Source: Flavobacterium agricola
GTDB lineage: Bacteria > Bacteroidota > Bacteroidia > Flavobacteriales > Flavobacteriaceae
NCBI RefSeq assembly: GCF_025919725.1
Contig: NZ_CP081495.1
Coordinates: 1,488,001 to 1,552,000 of the forward strand
Length of the DNA: 64,000 nt
Direction: 5' to 3'
The position numbers were made by a program, and so were the translations under genes. This document shows, one piece after another, positions 27,422 through 36,357 of this stretch (its first letter is position 1; every line of letters begins with the position of its first letter). Below the pieces are notes generated by a model that searched no databases, was not told the DNA's origin, and worked only from the letters and a program-made list of their open reading frames with translations.

Positions 27422-27493
27422 TAGCCCGTAGGGGAATCGAACCCCTCTTGCAAGAATGAAAATCTTGAGTCCTAACCGATAGACGAACGGGCC
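27422..27493 (-). tRNA. tRNA-Glu(UUC), copy 6 in transcription order
   Basis: 72-base cloverleaf on the minus strand. The acceptor GGCCCGT pairs with ACGGGCT, the anticodon arm CAAGA/TCTTG encloses the loop TTTTCAT (anticodon UUC, Glu), and the T arm GGGGTTCGATTCCCC is perfect. CCA is not encoded. It is last of six identical copies and nearest to rpsT. Confidence 0.96.
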
Positions 27494-27527
27494 AAAAATA
27501 AAACATTATTTGTTAATAAACAAATTG

Positions 27528-27599
27528 TAGCCCGTAGGGGAATCGAACCCCTCTTGCAAGAATGAAAATCTTGAGTCCTAACCGATAGACGAACGGGCC
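27528..27599 (-). tRNA. tRNA-Glu(UUC), copy 5
   Basis: Sequence identical to the other five copies of the array; 34-base spacer to the following copy. Confidence 0.96.
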
Positions 27600-27629
27600 A
27601 ATAAATTGGCGCTTCAATAAATAAACTAG

Positions 27630-27701
27630 TAGCCCGTAGGGGAATCGAACCCCTCTTGCAAGAATGAAAATCTTGAGTCCTAACCGATAGACGAACGGGC
27701 C
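27630..27701 (-). tRNA. tRNA-Glu(UUC), copy 4
   Basis: Identical to the other copies; spacer of 30 bases containing the shared element TTGGCGCTTCAATAAA (plus strand). Confidence 0.96.
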
Positions 27702-27731
27702 AATAAATTGGCGCTTCAATAAATAAACTAG

Positions 27732-27803
27732 TAGCCCGTAGGGGAATCGAACCCCTCTTGCAAGAATGAAAATCTTGAGTCCTAACCGATAGACGAACGG
27801 GCC
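27732..27803 (-). tRNA. tRNA-Glu(UUC), copy 3
   Basis: Identical to the other copies. The repeat unit to copy 4 is exactly 102 bases including the spacer. Confidence 0.96.
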
Positions 27804-27832
27804 AATAAATTGGCGCTTCAATAAAAAACTAG

Positions 27833-27904
27833 TAGCCCGTAGGGGAATCGAACCCCTCTTGCAAGAATGAAAATCTTGAGTCCTAACCGATAGACGAACG
27901 GGCC
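27833..27904 (-). tRNA. tRNA-Glu(UUC), copy 2
   Basis: Identical to the other copies; spacers here are one or two bases shorter (A-run variation). Confidence 0.96.
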
Positions 27905-27932
27905 AGTAAATTGGCGCTTCAATAAAAACTAG

Positions 27933-28004
27933 TAGCCCGTAGGGGAATCGAACCCCTCTTGCAAGAATGAAAATCTTGAGTCCTAACCGATAGACGAACG
28001 GGCC
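27933..28004 (-). tRNA. tRNA-Glu(UUC), copy 1 (promoter-proximal)
   Basis: First gene behind the promoter at 28032-28061; identical to the other copies. Confidence 0.96.
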
Positions 28005-28031
28005 AGTAAATTGCTTGTTTTATTGCGGTTG

Positions 28032-28061
28032 CAAAAGTATTGTTTTTTTTTGAATTTACAA
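28032..28061 (-). promoter_or_regulatory. Promoter of the tRNA-Glu array (TTG-N19-TACTTTTG)
   Basis: On the minus strand, TTG (28061-28059), exactly 19 bases, then TACTTTTG (28039-28032). This is the best match to the full Bacteroidota promoter consensus in the window and is placed 28 bases before the first tRNA. Confidence 0.75.
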
Positions 28062-28224
28062 ACTTTATTTTACAACGTCAGAATTTTCTCTGATTGCGAG
28101 TGCAAATATCGAAATATTAATTTAATCCACAAACATTTTTTTCACTGTTCCGTTAATTTAATTACAATATTTCTCATTTTCAAAAACATAGCTATTATAT
28201 TTTTTTGAAATATATTTTTAAAAA

Positions 28225-28256
28225 TAAAAAAAGCGAGAAAAAACCTCGCTTTTTTA
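28225..28256 (-). terminator. Terminator of proS
   Basis: A run, GCGAG/CTCGC stem, T run, just past the proS stop at 28276 on the minus strand. Confidence 0.85.
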
Positions 28257-28275
28257 TGATATTCTGTTACTTGTT

Positions 28276-29754
28276 TTAATATGCTTTTGCAAATAAAACA
28301 CGTTTATTAGAAGGTTTTCCTGTTAGGATACAAACTCCTTCTTCTTCTTTCTGATCTAACGGAATACAACGAATAGTTGCTTTGGTAAGATCTTTAATTT
28401 TCTCTTCGGTTTCTGGTGTTCCGTCCCAATGTGCTAAAATAAATCCGGTTTTGTTTTCTAAAACATCAACAAACTCATCCCAAGTATTAACTTCGGTAAT
28501 ATGTTCATTACGGAAATTTAAAGCTTTAGTATATAAATCTGATTGAATAGTTTCTAGCAGGTTTTTAATGTATTCTTCAATACCTTCTTTAGCCACAACT
28601 TCTTTAGTTAAGTTATCGCGACGAGCTAATTCGTACGTTCCGTTTTCTAAATCTTTCGGTCCTATAGCTAAACGAATTGGCACGCCTTTTAATTCGTATT
28701 CATTAAATTTAAAACCAGGTTTTAAGTTGGTACGGCTATCATACTTAACAGATATACCATTTTTACGTAAGTTTTTAACCAATTCGTTTACCTGAGCAGA
28801 AATTTCATCTAATTGTTCATCTGTTTTATGAATTGGTACAATAACTACCTGAATTGGAGCCAAGTTTGGTGGTAAAACTAATCCGTTGTCATCAGAATGC
28901 GTCATGATCAACGCCCCCATTAAACGCGTAGAAACCCCCCAAGATGTACCCCAAACGTATTCTAATTTACCTTCATTGTTTGCAAACTTTACATCAAATG
29001 CTTTTGCAAAACTTTGTCCTAAAAAGTGAGAAGTTCCTGCTTGTAAAGCTTTCCCGTCTTGCATTAAAGCTTCAATAGTATAAGTTTCATCAGCTCCAGC
29101 AAAACGCTCTGTTTCAGTCTTTGCTCCTTTTACAACCGGAATTGCCATAAAATCTTGCACAAAATCGGTATAAACCTGATGCATTTGTTGCGCTTCTTCT
29201 AAAGCTTCTTGCTTGGTTGCATGCGCTGTATGCCCTTCTTGCCATAAAAATTCGGCAGTACGTAAAAACAAACGCGTACGCATTTCCCAACGCACTACGT
29301 TAGCCCATTGGTTAATTAATAAAGGTAAGTCGCGATATGAACTGATCCATTTTTTATAAGTAGGCCAAATAATTGCTTCGGAAGTAGGACGTACAATCAA
29401 TTCTTCTTCGAGCTTAGCATTCGGATCTACAATTAGTTTTCCTTTATTGTTTTCATCGTTTTTTAATCTATAATGAGTAACAATAGCACATTCTTTAGCA
29501 AATCCTTCTGCATTTTTCTCTTCAGCTTCAAACATACTTTTGGGCACGAATAAGGGGAAATAAGCATTCTCATGCCCCGTTTCCTTGAACATTTTGTCTA
29601 ATTGCGCTTGCATTTTTTCCCAAATTGCATAGCCGTATGGTTTAATTACCATACACCCACGTACACCTGAATTCTCAGCTAAATCTGCTTTTACAACCAG
29701 TTCATTATACCATTTAGAATAATCTTCTGATCGTTTCGTTAAGTTTTTACTCAT
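28276..29754 (-). CDS. proS: Prolyl-tRNA synthetase (archaeal/eukaryote-type, ProS type 3)
   Basis: 492 residues, the short form without the bacterial editing insertion (INS), as in archaea, eukaryotes and many Bacteroidota. Class-II motifs are seen: motif 1 region GVRGCMVIKPYGYAIWEKMQ, motif 2 VVRWEMRTRLFLRTAEFLWQEGHTAHAT, and motif 3 LMGALIMTHSDDNGLVLPPNLAP. The C-terminal anticodon-binding domain runs from PIQVVIVPIHK to the end, which finishes in VLFAKAY; a terminal Tyr is common in this type. It charges tRNA-Pro. No clear promoter was found upstream. Confidence 0.97.
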   Translation of the reverse strand: MSKNLTKRSEDYSKWYNELVVKADLAENSGVRGCMVIKPYGYAIWEKMQAQLDKMFKETGHENAYFPLFVPKSMFEAEEKNAEGFAKECAIVTHYRLKNDENNKGKLIVDPNAKLEEELIVRPTSEAIIWPTYKKWISSYRDLPLLINQWANVVRWEMRTRLFLRTAEFLWQEGHTAHATKQEALEEAQQMHQVYTDFVQDFMAIPVVKGAKTETERFAGADETYTIEALMQDGKALQAGTSHFLGQSFAKAFDVKFANNEGKLEYVWGTSWGVSTRLMGALIMTHSDDNGLVLPPNLAPIQVVIVPIHKTDEQLDEISAQVNELVKNLRKNGISVKYDSRTNLKPGFKFNEYELKGVPIRLAIGPKDLENGTYELARRDNLTKEVVAKEGIEEYIKNLLETIQSDLYTKALNFRNEHITEVNTWDEFVDVLENKTGFILAHWDGTPETEEKIKDLTKATIRCIPLDQKEEEGVCILTGKPSNKRVLFAKAY

Positions 29755-29857
29755 TTATATAATATTTTTGGCATAAAAATTGTTTAACTTTATACCGTAA
29801 TAACTAAATACAAAACTAACTAATTTTTAGATTTTTCAACAATTAAAAGATATCAAT

Positions 29858-31018
29858 ATGCAAAAAATATACTTCAATAAACGAAAAATTGGGTTTGCAG
29901 CTTTATTATTGGGAGGAATTGGATTGTTAAGCTCATGTGCATCGTACCAGAATAATTCGTATTACGATCAAGATGGCATTTACAATTCAAACCCTGAATC
30001 AAGTTACGGGCAACGTATCCGTGTACAATCTACACAAACTCATGATCCAAATTACGACTACAACAAATACCAAGATTATTTTGCAGAAGGCAAAGGTGAT
30101 TTTACTGTTTTTACCGATACAGATAATTTTTCGTCAGAAAATCCTACTACAGCTGCATATAACAATGCCGGTTATGTAGATTATTCTCAAAACGAAACTT
30201 TTGCCGAACGTTATGGGTCTTTCGGACAAAACTCAAGCAGCGTTACTGTTAATTTTTACAATAATGGTTATGGATATGATCCATATTGGGGTAACTATTA
30301 CGGCGGTTACTATGGTAGCTATTGGGGATGGAGACGCCCTTACGTAGGTTTATATTTTGGTAGTCCTTATTATTATAACAATTGGTATGGTCCGTCTTGG
30401 GGATGGAATTACGGGTATGGCTACGGTTATGGTCCAGGATATTATGGTGGTTACTATAACCCGGGATATTATGGCGGTTATTATGCACCTGCACGACCAG
30501 TAGTTAGAGGGCAAGGGCAACGTAATGGTGTGGTAAGAAACAATGCTTATGCGCCAAATAACACATCAGGTAATCGTATTGGTGTTATTAGAAACTCATC
30601 TAACAACAACGTTAGCGGACGTCCTAACAATCCGAGTTCAGGAACCCGTCCTGTAAACACTAACAACAACGGTGTAAACAGAGTACCAACAGACAGATTG
30701 AACAACGGAAATAGACAAGCTATATTAAGAGATCCTAGCAATATTAACCGTGCAGCAGTTCACGAACGTGCAGCTAGCGCTCGTAATAACAATACGATTA
30801 GAAACAATTCTAACGGAGCAATTAACAGACCTAGTGCACCGGTAAGAAATAACAATTTCAACAATAACCGTGGTTCTAACAACGCTATTCAAAGAACACC
30901 ATCTAACAACAACTTTAATAGAAGTGCAGCTCCTAGCAGACCATCAATGTCAGCTCCTTCTCGTGGAAGCATGGGTGGAGGTGCTCGTGGAGGATCATCT
31001 GGTAGCGTAAGACGATAA
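29858..31018 (+). CDS. Lipoprotein with Tyr/Gly- and Asn-rich low-complexity regions
   Basis: 386 residues. A basic N-terminus, a hydrophobic segment and the lipobox LLSSC (Cys27) make it a lipoprotein. Residues about 130-215 are extremely rich in Tyr, Gly and Trp (YYGGYYGSYWGW style), and residues about 220-386 are rich in Asn, Arg and Ser and end GGARGGSSGSVRR. A composition like this suggests a disordered, possibly sticky surface or periplasmic protein; no enzyme motif is present. It is 35 bases upstream of a FadL-type porin with no terminator between, so the two are probably co-expressed. Function unknown. Confidence 0.82.
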   Translation: MQKIYFNKRKIGFAALLLGGIGLLSSCASYQNNSYYDQDGIYNSNPESSYGQRIRVQSTQTHDPNYDYNKYQDYFAEGKGDFTVFTDTDNFSSENPTTAAYNNAGYVDYSQNETFAERYGSFGQNSSSVTVNFYNNGYGYDPYWGNYYGGYYGSYWGWRRPYVGLYFGSPYYYNNWYGPSWGWNYGYGYGYGPGYYGGYYNPGYYGGYYAPARPVVRGQGQRNGVVRNNAYAPNNTSGNRIGVIRNSSNNNVSGRPNNPSSGTRPVNTNNNGVNRVPTDRLNNGNRQAILRDPSNINRAAVHERAASARNNNTIRNNSNGAINRPSAPVRNNNFNNNRGSNNAIQRTPSNNNFNRSAAPSRPSMSAPSRGSMGGGARGGSSGSVRR

Positions 31019-31053
31019 TAGCCTGAAAACTAATAGTTTTAAAAACATTATTT

Positions 31054-32574
31054 ATGAAAAAATATTCTTTTATAATAGCTTTACTTTTAGGTGCTAGTAA
31101 TTTAACACAGGCACAATCAACCGTACCGAGAGATGGTTTAAGATATAGCAACACCGATTTAAACGGGACCGCTCGTTTTAACGCTATGGGAGGTGCTTTT
31201 GGTGCAGTTGGTGGAGATTTATCTGCAATTAGCATCAACCCAGCAGGATCTTCATTCTTTAACAACAACCAAGCAGCGATTTCATTAAAGTATTCGAATA
31301 ACCAAAATAAAAGTACTTATTTAGGGAATCAGGAAAATAAAAATTCTTCTTTGTTCGATTTAAATCAAGCAGGAATTGTTTTTGTTTTTTCTAACCCTGA
31401 AGCAACTTTAAACAAATTTGCTTTTGCAGTTAATTTTGAAAACCAAAGTAACTTTAAAAATAAATTCAACTTTGGCGGAAACAATACAAATTCTGACATT
31501 AGCGATTACTTTTTGTACTACGCAAATGGCGAAAACGGTTTAGGTGTTTTTCCGTTAAATTATGCTACTGATTATAATTTCGGATATTTCGGAAACTTTG
31601 CTGACCAACAAGCTTGGCTTGGATATAATTCATACATTTTAGATTATGATGGTAGCCAATATTTTTCAAATATACCTATAGGATCAGGTATTGTACAAAC
31701 GCAACAAAAATATGTAAACCAACGTGGGTATAATTCTAAATTACAATTAAACTTTTCAGGAGCGGTTAAAGACAAATTCTTTTTCGGAATCAATTTAAAT
31801 CCGCATTTTACCAATTATGAAAAAAACTTCAGTATTTCAGAACATAACTCAGGTTTTTACCCAAATAGTATTACTGTAAACGATGTAATTTTTGACAATT
31901 ATGTAGCAACAACAGGTGGTGGTTTTAGCTTAGATTTAGGAGCAATTTATAAAATAACAGACAATGTTAGAATTGGTGCTAGCTACGCATCGCCAACTTG
32001 GTACCGTTTAACAGACGAAACCAGACAAGGTATTTACACAATTAGAACTGAAGAAACAGATCCGAACAAATTTATATCAAACTCATTGTATCCAAATGTT
32101 ACAACGGTTTTTGAAAGTTACAACTTTAGAACAGCAGGTAAATTTACAGGTAGTATTGCCGGAGTTATTAACAACCGATGGGTTTTAAGTGGTGATGTTT
32201 CGGTTTCAGATTATAGTAAAATGCGCTATAGCACAAATGGATTTGAAAACATTAACGAGTTTTACAAAAACAACTTAGATACAGCGTTAGAATATCGTGT
32301 TGGTACCGAGTATTTAATTGGCAATGTTGCCTTACGTGCCGGATACCGTTTTGTTGAATCGCCATATAAAAAAGATGTTTACGCACCTACTGGAGATACA
32401 TCATCAATTTCCGGAGGTATTGGATTTAATTTTGGAAGTAACAAGTTAGATTTATCATACTCGTACACAGACAGAAAATTCTCAGAAGAATTTATTACCA
32501 GTGCAAACGCAAACGCGGCAAGCATTAAAAATATAAACAACGCGGTGTCTTTAACATACACCATCAATTTCTAA
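31054..32574 (+). CDS. OmpP1/FadL/TodX-family outer membrane transport protein
   Basis: 506 residues. Signal peptide MKKYSFIIALLLGASNLTQAQ. The N-terminal region after the signal has FNAMGGAFGAVGGDLSAISINPAGSS, the hallmark N-P-A motif of the FadL hatch domain. Many amphipathic strands follow and the chain ends AVSLTYTINF with a terminal Phe. FadL-type barrels import long-chain fatty acids or other hydrophobic molecules; in Flavobacteria these proteins are sometimes labelled hemin receptors without strong evidence. It follows the low-complexity lipoprotein gene and ends in a perfect palindromic terminator. Confidence 0.92.
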   Translation: MKKYSFIIALLLGASNLTQAQSTVPRDGLRYSNTDLNGTARFNAMGGAFGAVGGDLSAISINPAGSSFFNNNQAAISLKYSNNQNKSTYLGNQENKNSSLFDLNQAGIVFVFSNPEATLNKFAFAVNFENQSNFKNKFNFGGNNTNSDISDYFLYYANGENGLGVFPLNYATDYNFGYFGNFADQQAWLGYNSYILDYDGSQYFSNIPIGSGIVQTQQKYVNQRGYNSKLQLNFSGAVKDKFFFGINLNPHFTNYEKNFSISEHNSGFYPNSITVNDVIFDNYVATTGGGFSLDLGAIYKITDNVRIGASYASPTWYRLTDETRQGIYTIRTEETDPNKFISNSLYPNVTTVFESYNFRTAGKFTGSIAGVINNRWVLSGDVSVSDYSKMRYSTNGFENINEFYKNNLDTALEYRVGTEYLIGNVALRAGYRFVESPYKKDVYAPTGDTSSISGGIGFNFGSNKLDLSYSYTDRKFSEEFITSANANAASIKNINNAVSLTYTINF

Positions 32575-32578
32575 AAAT

Positions 32579-32612
32579 AAAAAAGTCAGATAATTATCTG
32601 ACTTTTTTATTT
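32579..32612 (+). terminator. Terminator after FadL-type gene
   Basis: Perfect palindrome AAAAGTCAGATAA/TTATCTGACTTTT followed by T, directly behind the stop. Confidence 0.88.
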
Positions 32613-32628
32613 TAAAACCGGCAAACAT

Positions 32629-32659
32629 TTGTAACTCAGCAGTTAAAAACGTAATTTTG
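32629..32659 (+). promoter_or_regulatory. Promoter of rimO (-33 TTG, -7 TAATTTTG)
   Basis: TTG at 32629-32631, 20 bases, TAATTTTG at 32652-32659. The transcription start falls near 32666, consistent with the ATG at 32692. Confidence 0.65.
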
Positions 32660-32691
32660 CAAGCTCTTACAATGAATTGAGTTATAAAACT

Positions 32692-34011
32692 ATGAGAACC
32701 AAGTCTTTAAAAAAAAATAAAATAAACGTAATCACTTTAGGATGCTCTAAAAATGTTTACGACAGCGAAGTGCTAATGGGGCAGCTTAAAGCTAGTGGAA
32801 AAGATGTTGAACATGAAGCTCCTGCAGATCGCGAAGGCAATATCATTGTAATAAACACCTGCGGCTTTATTAATAATGCAAAAGAAGAATCGGTTAACAC
32901 CATTTTAGAATATGTTGATAAAAAAGATCAAGGTATTGTAGACAAAGTTTTTGTTACCGGATGTTTGTCTGAACGTTACAGACCTGATTTAGAAGCAGAA
33001 ATTCCAAACGTAGATCAATATTTTGGTACTACCGATTTACCTTTATTACTTAAAGCACTTGGTGCCGATTATAAACACGAATTACTTGGTGAACGTTTAA
33101 CTACAACACCAAAAAACTACGCCTATTTAAAAATTGCTGAAGGATGTGACAGACCGTGCTCTTTCTGTGCAATTCCTATTATGCGCGGTAAACACGTGTC
33201 GCAACCTATTGAAAAATTGGTTAAAGAAGCCGAAACTTTAGCTAAAAATGGAGTTAAAGAACTTATTTTAATTGCGCAAGATTTAACTTATTACGGATTA
33301 GATTTATACAAAAAAAGAAATTTAGCCGAACTGTTAGAAAACTTAGTAAAAGTTGAAGGAATTGAATGGATTAGATTGCATTACGCCTTCCCTACCGGTT
33401 TTCCAATGGATGTGCTAGATTTAATGGAGCGCGAACCAAAAATCTGTAATTATATTGACATTCCGTTACAACACATTTCAGACAGCGTATTAAAATCAAT
33501 GCGCCGCGGTACAACTTACGAAAAAACAACGCAGCTATTAAAAGATTTTAGAAAAGCAGTTCCTGGAATCACGATCAGAACAACATTAATTGTTGGTTAT
33601 CCTGGCGAAACGGAAGAAGATTTTGAAATTTTAAAAAACTGGGTTAAAGAAATGCGCTTTGAACGATTAGGTTGTTTTGCATATTCTCATGAAGAAAACA
33701 CGCATGCATATAACCTTGAAGATGATGTTCCGGAAGAAGTTAAACAAGCGCGTGCAACTGAAATTATGGACATTCAGGCACAAATTTCGTGGGATTTAAA
33801 CCAAGAAAAAATTGGACAAACTTTTAAATGTATTATTGACAGAAAGGAAGGACAATATTTTATTGGTAGAACTGAATTTGATTCGCCCGATGTAGATAAC
33901 GAAGTTTTAATTGATGCAAGTAAGTTTTATTTAAAAATGGGTGAATTTGCTAACATTAAAATATTTGATGCAACAGAATTTGATTTATACGGAGAACCCG
34001 TAACCGAATAA
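32692..34011 (+). CDS. rimO: Ribosomal protein S12 methylthiotransferase
   Basis: 439 residues from the ATG at 32692; the in-frame TTG at 32677 is less likely. RimO is a radical-SAM enzyme that adds a methylthio group to an Asp of S12. The N-terminal UPF0004 domain carries three Cys (TLGCSKNVYDSEVL, INTCGF, VTGCLSERY). The radical-SAM CxxxCxxC is in EGCDRPCSFCAIPIMRGKHVS. Conserved IRLHYAFPTGF and DIPLQHISDSVLKSMRRGT follow, and a TRAM domain closes the protein. The GCSKN signature separates RimO from MiaB. Confidence 0.97.
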   Translation: MRTKSLKKNKINVITLGCSKNVYDSEVLMGQLKASGKDVEHEAPADREGNIIVINTCGFINNAKEESVNTILEYVDKKDQGIVDKVFVTGCLSERYRPDLEAEIPNVDQYFGTTDLPLLLKALGADYKHELLGERLTTTPKNYAYLKIAEGCDRPCSFCAIPIMRGKHVSQPIEKLVKEAETLAKNGVKELILIAQDLTYYGLDLYKKRNLAELLENLVKVEGIEWIRLHYAFPTGFPMDVLDLMEREPKICNYIDIPLQHISDSVLKSMRRGTTYEKTTQLLKDFRKAVPGITIRTTLIVGYPGETEEDFEILKNWVKEMRFERLGCFAYSHEENTHAYNLEDDVPEEVKQARATEIMDIQAQISWDLNQEKIGQTFKCIIDRKEGQYFIGRTEFDSPDVDNEVLIDASKFYLKMGEFANIKIFDATEFDLYGEPVTE

Positions 34012-34046
34012 AAAAAAGAACTGCTAAATAGCAGTTCTTTTTTTGT
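34011..34046 (+). terminator. Bidirectional terminator between rimO and radical-SAM gene
   Basis: Long stem AAAAAAAGAACTGCT/AGCAGTTCTTTTTTT (34011-34025 with 34030-34044). It overlaps the rimO stop and lies just beyond the minus-strand stop at 34048. Confidence 0.9.
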
Positions 34047-34047
34047 T

Positions 34048-36236
34048 TTATAAAATTAAAAGCAATTCGGTTTCTCGTAATTTTTGCATCGGTTTAGAAA
34101 ACCAAAACAGTTCAAAATCTTCATTTTCAACTTCAGTAGTAAACTGTTTTTTTAACGTTTGTAACGTTACAACTTGTTTGCTGTTTAGTTGATGAACCAG
34201 CCAAACACCAAATTCTTTATCTAAAATTAATTGTTCGTACAAATCAACGCCATGAATATCTAAAACAATATTTTCAAAAACGCGGCCTTTTTTGTTTTTC
34301 GTTTGAACCGAGTACGTTATGGGCGATCCGAGCCATAAAACTTTTTTATTCAAACTCAATTTAAAATCAAGTTCAGGGTTTTGTATGGCATTAAATAAAA
34401 AATCGGGATCAATTTTAGTTTTCGGTATTTTAAAATCAAACCATTCTTGCAAATCAAAATCAAAACATTGCCCATGCATGTAATTGTACAGCGCTTTTTT
34501 TAGTCCGAACGAAAATTTATCATGATTTAACTTTGTTTTGTCTTGAAAAGCAACGTCGTTATTAGCAAAACTAATTGGTTTTAAATCGGGTAAAACACCA
34601 AAAGCTTCCGGGTTTTGACCAATTGGGCTGTGTGCAGTTAAGGCAAATTGATGCCAAAAACCAGATTGTACAATTCCGAGTTCGAACAACTGACGAACCA
34701 TTTCAAGCGAATCAACGGTTTCTTGCACCGTTTGCGTAGGATAACCGTACATTAAATATGCATGAACCATAATGCCCGCTTGGGTTAAATGGTTGGTTAC
34801 TTGCGCAACTTGTTCTACCGTAACGCCTTTTTTAATTAAATCTAACAAACGGTCTGAAGCAACTTCTAATCCGCCCGAAACGGCAATGCAGCCCGAAGCT
34901 TTTAAAAGTAAACACAAATCTTTAGTAAAACTTTTTTCGAATCGAATATTGGTCCACCACGTAATTACCAATCCGCGGTTTAAAACTTCTAAAGCAAATT
35001 CGCGCATTAAAGCTGGCGGTGCAGCTTCATCTACAAAATGAAATCCGTATTCGCCCGTTTCAGCAATAAGTTGCTCCAACCTATCTACCAAAATTTTGGC
35101 AGCAACGGGTTCGTATATTTTTATGTAATCTAAACTTACATCGCAAAAGGTACATTTTCCCCAATAACAACCGTGCGCCATGGTTAACTTATTCCATCGG
35201 CCATCGCTCCATAAGCTATGCATCGGATTGGTAACTTCGATAACCGAAATATATTGATCTAAATGTAAATCTGAATAATCGGGTACGCCACAAGCTGCCA
35301 TTTTATAATCTATTCTTTTTGAATTGTTTACATAAACAACTGCATCATTTTGCAGCAAAAAAGTACGTTTTAACTCAGTACCTTTTCCTGAAATGTAATC
35401 TAAAAGCAATTCGTTTGGCAATTCGCCATCATCTAAAGTTATATAATCAATAAATTCAAAAACACGCACATCGGTTAAATCGCGTAATTCGGTATTTGGA
35501 AAACCACCACCTAAAGCAATTTTTATATGAGGATGCATTTGTTTAATGTATTTGGCGCAAGCAAAAGCACTAAACAAATTACCCGGAAACGGAAGACCGA
35601 AAAGCCAACAACTTTAGGTTGTTGCGTGGTAATAATTTGTTCTAATTTTTGAATAGTAAGTTGATTGATGAAAGATAAGGGCTTGTTTAAGGATTGATAC
35701 AGCTCGTCAAAGCTATTAGCACTGCGCCCTAAACGTTCGGCATAGCGCGAAAATCCAAAATCAGGATCTATGCATTCTTGTATCAAATCAGAAATATCTT
35801 CTAAATACAAGGTTGCCAAATGTTTGGCTTTATCTTGGTTGCCCATTAAACCAAATGCATAATCTAAATCGGCAACGGCATTAAAACGCGAAGCTTCGGG
35901 TAAAAACTTTCCTTGGTTTATTAATCGGGATAAATTGGGGTTTTTACCTTGCAAAAAACGAATAACCGCATCAATCGTATTTAAATAATTGTTTTGTAAG
36001 GCCAAAATACGTTGTGCATTTTCAGACAACGTGCTTACATCATTTTTTTCTCGAATAGCATCAAAAACCGTTTGCAATCCGTTTTTAGAAAAAATTTCTA
36101 AAATAACCTCAATACCTAAATCAGCCTGAAAACAACTAATATTTAAGGTGTTAAAAAATCCTTTTAAATAAACGGTTCCGGGATAAGGCGTATTAAGTTG
36201 TGTGAATGGCGGGGTTATTAAAACAATATCTTTCAA
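34048..36236 (-). pseudogene. B12-binding-domain radical SAM protein, frameshifted at about 35595
   Basis: Two frames of one protein (about 729 residues). The N-terminal part (36236 to about 35597) starts MKDIVLITPPFTQLNTPYPG, the cobalamin-binding-like domain, and reaches PKVVGFSV. The second frame resumes with PFPGNLFSAFACAKYIKQ. Expected is GFSVPFPGN, and the DNA has gtctt where gtt (or gtn-ctt) should be, so either two bases are inserted or one is lost. The radical-SAM cluster site is in AHGCYWGKCTFCDVSL, and GGLEVASDRLLDLIKKG lies further on. Substrate unknown; such proteins include methyltransferases and ring-forming enzymes. It stands alone. Confidence 0.85.
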
Positions 36237-36357
36237 CAGGTAATTTTTTAAAACTGCAAAGTTACTGCAAAAAAACCAATGCCTATTACAAATAGATTGA
36301 TAATATAAATTAAGTGTTTAAACTATTATAATTTGTATTTTTACGAAAAAATGAAAC

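Larger units (their letters stand above)
27422..28004 (-). repeat. Tandem repeat: six tRNA-Glu units of 100-106 bases
   Basis: Unit starts at 27422, 27528, 27630, 27732, 27833 and 27933. The tRNA portion is invariant, and the spacers of the last four units share TTGGCGCTTCAATAA with only A-run length changes and an A/G change. This points to recent unequal crossing-over or slippage, or to an assembly effect. Confidence 0.93.

Noticed and set aside
27513..27821. Minus-strand open frame with three near-identical 35-residue repeats
   Set aside because: It is a chance translation through the tandem tRNA-Glu genes; the repeat comes from the tRNAs.
27422..28004. Regular repeat with spacers resembling a CRISPR array
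   Set aside because: The repeats are 72-base tRNA cloverleaves with conserved, not unique, spacers, and no cas genes are present.
28011..28208. 65-codon plus-strand frame upstream of the tRNA array
   Set aside because: AT-rich, starts at a tRNA gene edge, covers the tRNA promoter in antisense and has no protein-like composition.
30249..30494. Minus-strand His/Asn-rich open frame
   Set aside because: It is the complement of the Tyr/Gly-rich lipoprotein low-complexity region.
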